A DNA stretch of 64,000 bases, taken from Sphingomonadaceae bacterium (GTDB taxonomy: Bacteria > Pseudomonadota > Alphaproteobacteria > Sphingomonadales > Sphingomonadaceae). The notes below the pieces were generated by a model, which saw only the letters and a list, made by a program, of their open reading frames with translations, was not told where the DNA came from and searched no databases. Below, piece by piece: positions 54,404 to 61,649 of the stretch. The stretch is taken from positions 7,636 through 71,635 of the forward strand of contig JAECRT010000002.1 of NCBI GenBank assembly GCA_016000085.1, read 5' to 3'. The translations under genes and the position numbers were made by a program. How positions within the stretch are numbered: the stretch's first letter is position 1; each line of letters opens with the position of its first letter.

Positions 54404-55285
54404 ATGATGTTTTCCGGCTCGATTCCGGCTCTGGTGACGCCTTTTCGCGACGGATCGGTGGATGAGGCGGCATTTCGCGCGCTGGTCGACTGGCAAATCG
54501 ACGAAGGGTCGAGCGCGCTGGTCCCCTGCGGCACCACAGGCGAAAGCGCCACCATGACGGTGCAGGAGCATAATCGCGTCATCGCGATCTGCGTCGACCA
54601 GGCCGCCGGACGCGTGCCGGTGATTGCGGGCTGCGGGTCCAACGACACGCGAATCGCACTGGAACATATGTATGCGGCGCAGGGCGCGGGCGCGAACGCC
54701 GCGCTGGTGGTCGCGCCTTATTACAACAAGCCCAATCAGGATGGCGTCTACCAGCATTTTGCCTATCTCGCCGAACGCTGCGACCTGCCGATCATCCTCT
54801 ATAATGTGCCGACCCGCACCATTACCGATATCGGCGTGCCGGTGATGCACCGGTTGAGCCAGGAATATCAGTCGATCGTCGGGATCAAGGACGCTACCGG
54901 AAATCTGGGGCGTGTCACCGCGCAGCGACTCGCGTGCGGCCCGGATTTCTGCCAGTTGTCGGGGAATGACGAAACGGCGCTGGGATTCAATGCGATGGGT
55001 GGTCGGGGGTGTATTTCGGTCACCGCCAATGTCGCGCCGCGCCTCGTCGCCGATTTTCAGAAAGCGTGCGCGGATCACGACTGGGATGGCGCATTGGCGT
55101 TGCAGGATCGTCTCTATCCCCTGCATGATGCCTTGTTCAGCGATTCTTCACCTGGCCCCGTCAAATATGCGCTCACGCGCGTTCGGCCCGACATGCCTGG
55201 CGACGTCCGCCTGCCGATCACTTGGCCGTCGGAATCGAGCCGTGCGGCGGTTGACCGTGCACTGGAGATCGCGGGACTGGTTTGA
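54404..55285 (+). CDS. dapA: 4-Hydroxy-tetrahydrodipicolinate synthase (DapA)
   Basis: DapA condenses pyruvate and aspartate semialdehyde, the entry to lysine and diaminopimelate. The 293 residues have the Schiff-base lysine in SIVGIKDATGN, the catalytic Tyr in PIILYNVPTRT, and VPCGTTGESATM. The length is standard. AAGGAG at 54394-54399 favours the second of two adjacent ATGs (54407). smpB follows 42 bases later, as in many proteobacteria. Confidence 0.97.
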   Translation: MMFSGSIPALVTPFRDGSVDEAAFRALVDWQIDEGSSALVPCGTTGESATMTVQEHNRVIAICVDQAAGRVPVIAGCGSNDTRIALEHMYAAQGAGANAALVVAPYYNKPNQDGVYQHFAYLAERCDLPIILYNVPTRTITDIGVPVMHRLSQEYQSIVGIKDATGNLGRVTAQRLACGPDFCQLSGNDETALGFNAMGGRGCISVTANVAPRLVADFQKACADHDWDGALALQDRLYPLHDALFSDSSPGPVKYALTRVRPDMPGDVRLPITWPSESSRAAVDRALEIAGLV

Positions 55286-55327
55286 GCGTCCCGCGATCCT
55301 ATATTGTGAAGTGAGTTAATTCAGATC

Positions 55328-55810
55328 ATGGCCCGCCCGCGTCCCGCCACATTCGACAAGAAGAAGATCGTCGCCGAGAACCGGCGCGCGCGCTTCGACT
55401 ATTTCATCGAGGATGTGTTCGAGGCCGGCATCGCCTTGCAAGGCACCGAAGTGAAGGCGCTGCGCGGGGGCGAGGGCAATATCGCCGAAAGCTATGCCGA
55501 GGTGAAGGGCAAGCAGGTGTTTCTGGTGAACAGCAACATCCCTGAATATAGCCACGGCAACCGCGAAAATCACGAACCCAAGCGGCCTCGCAAGCTGTTG
55601 CTGCACGAACGCGAGATCGAGAAGATGCACAGCGCCGTGTCGCGCAAAGGCATGACGCTGGTGCCGCTGATGATCTATTTCAACAGCACCGGCCGCGCCA
55701 AGATCGAGCTGGCGTTGGCCAAGGGTAAGCAGAACCACGACAAGCGCGAGACGATCAAGGACCGCGACTGGAAGCGTGACCAGCAGCGCATCATGCGGGA
55801 TAAGGGCTGA
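55328..55810 (+). CDS. smpB: SsrA-binding protein (SmpB)
   Basis: SmpB carries tmRNA to stalled ribosomes in trans-translation. The 160-residue protein has [45 protein letters not shown] and [27 protein letters not shown]-terminal basic tail ([25 protein letters not shown]) completes it. It overlaps the next gene by one base, so they are coupled. Confidence 0.97.
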   Translation: MARPRPATFDKKKIVAENRRARFDYFIEDVFEAGIALQGTEVKALRGGEGNIAESYAEVKGKQVFLVNSNIPEYSHGNRENHEPKRPRKLLLHEREIEKMHSAVSRKGMTLVPLMIYFNSTGRAKIELALAKGKQNHDKRETIKDRDWKRDQQRIMRDKG

Positions 55811-56403
55811 TGAGCAATCGGCTGACCCGTTGGTGGCACGCCAACGCCCCCACCCGCGAATCGCTGGAGCATAATAAATTTCTCGCGCCCGTGGCGCACC
55901 GGGTACTCGAACCCTCGCTATGGCGCTTCACTCGCCGGTCGGTGCCGCGCGGCGTGGCGCTGGGCCTGCTGGTCGGCATCTTCCTGCTGATCCCCGGCAT
56001 CCAGATCGCCGGGGCGGCGCTGCTCGCTTTGCCGTTTCGCGCCAATATCCCGCTCGCAGCGGCGATGACCTTCCTGTCCAACCCGGCCACGACCCCGCTC
56101 ATCCTGTGGGCGTCGGTATATATCGGCAACTGGATGCTGGGCCGCAGCGCCGACGCCAATGGCTTCATGGCGCTGGTGGATGGCCATGCGACGATCGGCC
56201 AATGGTGCGCCTGGCTCTTTTCGGAAGCCGCGCCCGCCATGCTGCTGGGTCTGGCGCTGATTTCGATCGGTTGCGCGGTGGTCGGTTACTTCCTGGCCGA
56301 CTGGATCTGGCGCCATCGCATGGGACGCAAATGGCATGCCCGCAAATTCAGGATTGGCAAGTGCCATGAAAGCAGCGCATTGGAGGAAATCGCTCCTGTC
56401 TGA
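55810..56403 (+). CDS. DUF2062 family membrane protein
   Basis: The 197-residue protein has the DUF2062 signature RSVPRGVALGLLVGIFLLIPGIQIAGAALLALPFRANIPLAAAMTFLSNPATTPLILW and three membrane segments. The family is found in many proteobacteria; the function is not established. The ATG shares a base with the smpB stop (TGATG). cckA follows 45 bases later. Confidence 0.9.
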   Translation: MSNRLTRWWHANAPTRESLEHNKFLAPVAHRVLEPSLWRFTRRSVPRGVALGLLVGIFLLIPGIQIAGAALLALPFRANIPLAAAMTFLSNPATTPLILWASVYIGNWMLGRSADANGFMALVDGHATIGQWCAWLFSEAAPAMLLGLALISIGCAVVGYFLADWIWRHRMGRKWHARKFRIGKCHESSALEEIAPV

Positions 56404-56448
56404 ACCGGAGCGAACGGGTCCAGTGTCGATGCAGGGGGAAGGCCGGTC

Positions 56449-58872
56449 ATGGCGACGCGGCTAGGCAGCAATGGGGATGCATGGCTGGCGCAGCCGCCCT
56501 CGCGTGTGGCGCTGCCGCTGCTGGTCGGTGCTGCGCTGCTATCCGCCGGCCTTGTCTTCTATGCTATTCAGAACTGGGCGCTGGCCGCGGGTTTCGCCGC
56601 AACGATCCTGACGATCGCCGCGCTGCTATCCTGGTATAACCGCCTCTATCCCCCGCAAATGTCGGATCGCGAGGCGATACCCGACTGGACCGTCGCGCGC
56701 GCCGCGGCGGACGCTTCCAGCATGGCGATTGCCGTCACCGACCGGGCGGGGCGACTGGTGTGCGCCAGCGATCTGTTCGGCGAATGGTTTCCCGGCTATC
56801 CGACGCCGCCCGGCATCACCGGCGATGCGGCCCTCACCGAACGTCTGACGACTGCCGCACGCGCGGCCTGGCGCGATGGCGAATCCCGGCAGGATGGCGT
56901 GTCGCAGGGCGCGCTGCGGCTGGACGTGGAAGTTTGCCGCACCGGCCGGTCGGAAGATTATCTGTTGTGGCGCTTTACCCCTGTACGCCAACCCAGCGCG
57001 CTCGATGACGTCAACCGCTTCCTGACCGGGGAAGCCGGGCGCCAGATGGGCGAAGCGGGCATCATGGCGGCGATGATCGGCGGCGAAGGGCGTATCCGGG
57101 CCGCCAATGGCGCTTTCCTGCTGCGCGCGGCGGGGCGGATAGACGCCAATATCGCCGGTCGCGATTTCGCCAGCCACATGCGAGTGGATGACAAGGGACG
57201 GCTGTTCCTGGCGCGCGAGGAGCAGGGCGGCTTGCCGCTGCGCCTGCTTCAGGTGCCGCTCAAGCGGACAATGCAGCCCGGCGGTATGCAGGCCAGTGCG
57301 CAGGACGGGCCGATGCTGCTGCTGTTGATCGACGAACCGTCGGGCGGTGGTGGCACGTCGGCATTGTCCTATATCGAGACACTTTTGTCGCTGCTGCCCT
57401 TTGGCCTCGCCATGGCGGACCGGGACGGACGGGTGCTGTTCCTCAACAATGCCTTTGCGCGGGTGGTGGGTTTGAAGCCCGGTGAAAAGCCCAGCTACCC
57501 CGGCGACCTCGTGGTGCGGGAAGATCAGGCCGCAGTGGCCGACGCCGTGCGCCGCTTTGCCGTGGGGCCGCAAATGTCGGGCGACATCGCCGTGCGGATG
57601 CGCGACCAGCCCGACGATCCGGTCGCGCTCAGTCTGGCGGGCGTGCGTGGCCTGGGCGAAGCGGCGGTGCTGCTCAGTCTCAAGGATAATAGCGAGGAAT
57701 CCAAGCTCAAGCGTCAGGTCGCGCAGGCCACCAAGATGCAGGCGATCGGCCAGCTGGCCGGCGGCGTCGCCCATGATTTCAACAATATCCTGACCGCCAT
57801 CATCGGCCATTGCGACCTGATGCTGATGCGTCATACGCCCGGCGACAGTGACTATGATGATATTCAGCAGATCAAGTCGAACAGCAATCGCGCGGCGGGA
57901 CTGACGCGCCAGCTTCTGGCCTTCTCGCGCCAGCAGACGTTGCGGCCCCAGATCCTCCAGATACCCGACATCGTTGCCGATGTGTCCAACCTGCTCAAGC
58001 GACTGCTGGGCGAAAATGTACGGCTGGAGGTTACGCATGGCCGCAATCTGGGAGCGGTGCGTGCCGATCCCGGCCAGATGGAGCAGGTGATCGTTAATCT
58101 GGCGGTCAACGCGCGCGACGCCATGCCCGAAGGGGGCACGCTCAACATTCAGACCTATGCCGTTCCCGCCGGACGCGTGCGGGAGATGCAGCAACAGATA
58201 TTGCCCACCGGCGACTATACCGCGCTGCGCGTGTCGGACACCGGCCTTGGCATCCCGCCGGACATATTGGCCAAGATTTTCGAGCCTTTCTTCACCACCA
58301 AGGAATTGGGCAAGGGCACCGGGCTTGGCCTGTCCACCGTCTATGGCATCGTCAAACAGTCAGGCGGCTATATCTTCGCCGAATCCGAATCCGGTCGCGG
58401 TGCGAGTTTCGTCATCTATCTGCCCGTCTATGCCGGCGCCGATGCGCAGCAACCCGCGCCGGTCAAGGCGCCGGTCCGGCGCAGCGAGACATGGGGCACC
58501 GGCACTGTGTTGCTGGTGGAGGATGAGGATATGGTGCGCGCCGTCGCCGAACGGGCGCTGGTGCGACAGGGATATAAGGTGCTGACCGCCAATGACGGGG
58601 AACAGGGGCTGGAAGTGCTGGCCGGCGACATCGCCATCGACCTGCTGATCTCGGATGTGGTGATGCCCAATATGGATGGGCCGTCCATGGTGGCGCGGGC
58701 GCGACAGAGCCATCCCGATCTGCCCGTTCTTTTCATGTCGGGCTATGCCGAGGAACAGTTGCGCAATTCGATCGATCTCGCCAACGTCGCCTTCTTGCCC
58801 AAGCCTTTTTCCGTCAACCAATTGGCGGAGGCCGCGCGCGATGCGCTGGCAATGCGGACCGCCGCGGAATAG
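56449..58872 (+). CDS. cckA: Hybrid sensor histidine kinase CckA
   Basis: CckA passes phosphate through ChpT to CtrA and CpdR, the central cell-cycle relay of alphaproteobacteria. The 807 residues have two membrane segments (about 18-58), PAS-like regions and a HisKA domain with GGVAHDFNNILTAIIGH (near residue 440). An HATPase follows (NLAVNARDAM, DTGLGIPP, GKGTGLGLSTVYGIVKQSGG). A receiver (about 686-800) has Asp in LLISDVVMPNMDG. This layout is that of CckA. Neither chpT nor ctrA is in the window. Confidence 0.93.
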   Translation: MATRLGSNGDAWLAQPPSRVALPLLVGAALLSAGLVFYAIQNWALAAGFAATILTIAALLSWYNRLYPPQMSDREAIPDWTVARAAADASSMAIAVTDRAGRLVCASDLFGEWFPGYPTPPGITGDAALTERLTTAARAAWRDGESRQDGVSQGALRLDVEVCRTGRSEDYLLWRFTPVRQPSALDDVNRFLTGEAGRQMGEAGIMAAMIGGEGRIRAANGAFLLRAAGRIDANIAGRDFASHMRVDDKGRLFLAREEQGGLPLRLLQVPLKRTMQPGGMQASAQDGPMLLLLIDEPSGGGGTSALSYIETLLSLLPFGLAMADRDGRVLFLNNAFARVVGLKPGEKPSYPGDLVVREDQAAVADAVRRFAVGPQMSGDIAVRMRDQPDDPVALSLAGVRGLGEAAVLLSLKDNSEESKLKRQVAQATKMQAIGQLAGGVAHDFNNILTAIIGHCDLMLMRHTPGDSDYDDIQQIKSNSNRAAGLTRQLLAFSRQQTLRPQILQIPDIVADVSNLLKRLLGENVRLEVTHGRNLGAVRADPGQMEQVIVNLAVNARDAMPEGGTLNIQTYAVPAGRVREMQQQILPTGDYTALRVSDTGLGIPPDILAKIFEPFFTTKELGKGTGLGLSTVYGIVKQSGGYIFAESESGRGASFVIYLPVYAGADAQQPAPVKAPVRRSETWGTGTVLLVEDEDMVRAVAERALVRQGYKVLTANDGEQGLEVLAGDIAIDLLISDVVMPNMDGPSMVARARQSHPDLPVLFMSGYAEEQLRNSIDLANVAFLPKPFSVNQLAEAARDALAMRTAAE

Positions 58873-58957
58873 GTTTGCCTTCGATCAATCGAATATCGCT
58901 GGGCAAGCCGTTGGCGATCGGTTAGCGAGTCGGAGTATAGACAGGGGATTGCCGGAT

Positions 58958-59317
58958 ATGTCGGAAGGCAAAAGCATCTTGATCGTCGAGGATGAAGCGA
59001 TGATCGGCATGATGCTGGAAGATTATCTCGACGCGCTCGGTTATCGTCTGCATGCCGTTGCCGCCACGGTCGATGAAGCCTGCGCTCATGCCCGTGAAGG
59101 CGGCTTCGACGCGGCGCTGGTCGACTGCAATCTTCAGGGCGAAAAAAGCTGGCCGGTCGCCGACATATTGGCGCAACAGGATATTCCCTTCATTTTCGCA
59201 ACCGGCGGCATGGCCGACGATTTGCCCCATGGGCATGCGGATCGGCCGACCTTGGCCAAACCCTTCACCATCGGCGCGGTCGAGCGCGCGTTGGGCCGAG
59301 TGCTGGGAACGGCGTAG
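58958..59317 (+). CDS. Single-domain response regulator
   Basis: The 119-residue CheY-like receiver has Glu11-Asp12, phospho-acceptor Asp56 (LVDCNL), Thr82 (ATGG) and Lys101 (LAKPFT). It has no output domain. The lone receiver follows cckA by 85 bases on the same strand and could be a partner or phosphate sink, or belong to another kinase. It resembles the PAS/HWE-kinase-associated receivers of sphingomonads more than CpdR. The start is ATG 58958. Confidence 0.88.
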   Translation: MSEGKSILIVEDEAMIGMMLEDYLDALGYRLHAVAATVDEACAHAREGGFDAALVDCNLQGEKSWPVADILAQQDIPFIFATGGMADDLPHGHADRPTLAKPFTIGAVERALGRVLGTA

Positions 59318-59326
59318 GAAATTTCC

Positions 59327-59341
59327 GTTCCCCTCTTGTTC
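59327..59341 (+). promoter_or_regulatory. SOS box (LexA site) before recA
   Basis: GTTC-CCCTCTT-GTTC matches the alphaproteobacterial LexA site GTTC-N7-GTTC exactly. A second structure, TTGTTC-CTATA-GAACAA (59336-59352), overlaps its right half. It lies 75 bases before the recA start. Confidence 0.85.
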
Positions 59342-59416
59342 CTATAGAACAAACAGAATACATCATCGCCAGACGCCGAGAGAATCGGCGGGTTCCGCTT
59401 GACAGAGGATAGGCTG

Positions 59417-60490
59417 ATGACTGCACTGCTCTCACTCATCGATTCCAAGAAGACAGGGACCATGGATAGACAAAAGGCATTGGACGCGGCGCTCGCGCAG
59501 ATCGACCGGGCGTTCGGCAAGGGCAGCGCGATGAAGCTGGGCAGCCGCGACAAGATGGAGATCGAAGCGATCTCCACCGGCTCGCTGGGCCTCGACATCG
59601 CGTTGGGCATTGGCGGTCTGCCGAAGGGGCGGATCATCGAAATTTACGGCCCGGAAAGTTCGGGCAAGACGACGCTGGCGCTCCACGCCATTGCCGAAGC
59701 GCAGAAGCTTGGCGGCACGGCGGCGTTCGTCGACGCCGAACATGCGCTTGATCCTGGCTATGCCAAGAAGCTGGGCGTCGACATCGACGAACTGATCGTG
59801 TCTCAGCCCGATACGGGCGAACAAGCGCTGGAAATCGTCGACACGCTCGTGCGGTCCAACGCCATCGACATATTGGTGATCGACTCGGTCGCTGCGCTGG
59901 TGCCGCGCGCTGAAATCGAAGGCGAAATGGGCGACAGCCATGTTGGCCTGCAAGCACGTCTGATGAGCCAGGCGCTGCGTAAGCTGACCGGTTCGATCTC
60001 GCGGTCCAAATGCATGGTGATCTTCATCAACCAGGTGCGGATGAAGATCGGTGTGATGTACGGTAACCCCGAAACCACGACCGGCGGCAACGCGCTCAAA
60101 TTCTACGCCTCTGTGCGGCTCGACATTCGCCGCACCGGCCAGATCAAGGATCGTGACGATATCGTCGGCAACGCGACCCGCGTGAAGGTGGTCAAGAACA
60201 AGGTGGCCCCGCCGTTCAAGCAGGTCGAATTCGACATCATGTATGGCGAGGGCATTTCCAAGATCGGCGAGATGCTCGACCTCGGCGTCAAGGCCGGCAT
60301 GGTCGAAAAATCCGGCGCCTGGTTCTCTTACGACTCGGTCCGCATCGGGCAGGGCCGCGAGAACGCCAAGACATATCTGAAAGAACATCCCGAACTGGCG
60401 GACCGTCTGGAAGCGGCGATCCGCAGCAAGACCGAAGCGGTCGCTGAAGGGATGATGGCCGGACCCGAAGCGGAGGATGGTGACGCCTAG
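59417..60490 (+). CDS. recA: Recombinase RecA
   Basis: RecA drives strand exchange and LexA self-cleavage. The 357 residues include [13 protein letters not shown] (Walker A), [48 protein letters not shown], and [27 protein letters not shown] (L2). ATG 59417 is preferred; TTG 59399 and ATG 59462 (MDRQKAL) are in frame. The SOS box upstream indicates LexA control. A strong terminator follows at 60565. Confidence 0.97.
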   Translation: MTALLSLIDSKKTGTMDRQKALDAALAQIDRAFGKGSAMKLGSRDKMEIEAISTGSLGLDIALGIGGLPKGRIIEIYGPESSGKTTLALHAIAEAQKLGGTAAFVDAEHALDPGYAKKLGVDIDELIVSQPDTGEQALEIVDTLVRSNAIDILVIDSVAALVPRAEIEGEMGDSHVGLQARLMSQALRKLTGSISRSKCMVIFINQVRMKIGVMYGNPETTTGGNALKFYASVRLDIRRTGQIKDRDDIVGNATRVKVVKNKVAPPFKQVEFDIMYGEGISKIGEMLDLGVKAGMVEKSGAWFSYDSVRIGQGRENAKTYLKEHPELADRLEAAIRSKTEAVAEGMMAGPEAEDGDA

Positions 60491-60564
60491 GCGCTGATCG
60501 CCCTTCGGCCGGATCAGCCGGAGGACGCCAGTGCGAATCGTCCGCCTTTCGCTTCACGCACCCG

Positions 60565-60602
60565 AAAAGGCCCGCCGCGCTCCCCTGCGCAGCGGGCCTT
60601 TT
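60565..60602 (+). terminator. Rho-independent terminator of recA
   Basis: AAAAGGCCCGC (60565-60575) pairs with GCGGGCCTTTT (60592-60602), with a T-run on the plus side and an A-run on the other. The rest of the gap to 60836 has a TTCCGA-N5-TCGGAA inverted repeat (60641-60657), a TAATAT box near 60663, and no gene. Confidence 0.92.
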
Positions 60603-60836
60603 ACCGCGAAGGGTCGGCAGGGGCTTTGACGCGCCTGCCATTCCGAAAAGATCGGAAACGGGTAATATTATGTCGCATTTACCGGGAAATGTGCGAAGTT
60701 AAGCCCGCGCGCCTCTCCCCACTTGCGCTGTGCCTGCGGCATCGAAATGCTGCCTCCTGCGTTGAGCAGACGAACTACCTGCCTGATCTCCTAGCCTGCC
60801 CCCTCTGCACCAGCACCCAATCCGAAAGGCTCCTTC

Positions 60837-61619
60837 ATGCGCGTCGCGATCGAGGCGATACTGGACTATGACTTTGCCGAACCGACGGACGTTCTGCTTG
60901 CGGTCGAGGCCGCAGCAGTGCCGGATCAGGGCATCGTCGAACAGTCGCACATTATCAACAATGCCGGGCCGCTCACCAATCGCGTTGGCGGCAGCGGCGT
61001 CGGTCGCCGCACCTGGACCCGGACCGGGGTCGGCCGCATGCTCAGCACCTACCGCACGACGGTCGATGTGGAACGATCGCGCGTCGATATCGCCACGCTC
61101 GCGAAAAGCCCGCTCGCCAGTCTGCCCGAAGAGGTGCTGCCCTTCATCTGGCCCAGCCGCTATTGCGAGGCGGACCGATTCGGCAGTTTCGTATGCAGCC
61201 ATTTCCCTGACCTGCAGGGCGGTGTGCTGGTCCAGGCGCTGGTCAACTGGGTGAACGAGAACCTCACCTATGTGCCGGGCAGTTCGGACGTTACGACGAC
61301 CGCCGCCGATACGTTCGTCGCCCAGCAGGGTGTCTGTCGCGACTTCGCCCATTTGACCGCAGCGCTCATCCGCTCGCGCGACATCCCCGCCCGGCTGGTA
61401 TCGGTCTATGCGTTGGGCCTTGATCCGCCGGATTTTCATGCGGTCGTGGAAGTCTGGCTCGACGGGGCCTGGCATCTGGTCGATGCGACCGGCCTGGCTC
61501 CGGTCGAAACGATGGTCCGCATCGCCGTAGGCCGCGACGCCACCGACATCGCCTTCATGACCGCATTCGGCAACGCTCAGATGAACGCCCAGTCGATCAC
61601 CGTCACGCGCGTCGACTAA
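60837..61619 (+). CDS. Transglutaminase-like cysteine peptidase family protein
   Basis: The 260-residue protein has an N-terminal beta domain (MRVAIEAILDYDFAEPTDVLLAVEAA) followed by the transglutaminase core. The triad is Cys in QQGVCRDFAHLTAALIRSRDIPARLVSVYA, His in PDFHAVVEVWLDGAWHLVDAT and Asp in VDAT. These proteins are cytoplasmic or periplasmic peptidases of unclear substrate. No signal peptide is visible. ATG 60837 is preceded by AAAGG-like sequence. Confidence 0.9.
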   Translation: MRVAIEAILDYDFAEPTDVLLAVEAAAVPDQGIVEQSHIINNAGPLTNRVGGSGVGRRTWTRTGVGRMLSTYRTTVDVERSRVDIATLAKSPLASLPEEVLPFIWPSRYCEADRFGSFVCSHFPDLQGGVLVQALVNWVNENLTYVPGSSDVTTTAADTFVAQQGVCRDFAHLTAALIRSRDIPARLVSVYALGLDPPDFHAVVEVWLDGAWHLVDATGLAPVETMVRIAVGRDATDIAFMTAFGNAQMNAQSITVTRVD

Positions 61620-61622
61620 GCA

Positions 61623-61646
61623 TCGGGCGGCGGCGTCGCCGCCCGA
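61623..61646. terminator. Hairpin between convergent transglutaminase and tamB
   Basis: TCGGGCGGCG pairs with CGCCGCCCGA (10 bp, 4-base loop) midway between the stops at 61619 and 61650. It lacks a T-run but its position suits a bidirectional terminator. Confidence 0.65.
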
Positions 61647-61649
61647 CCC

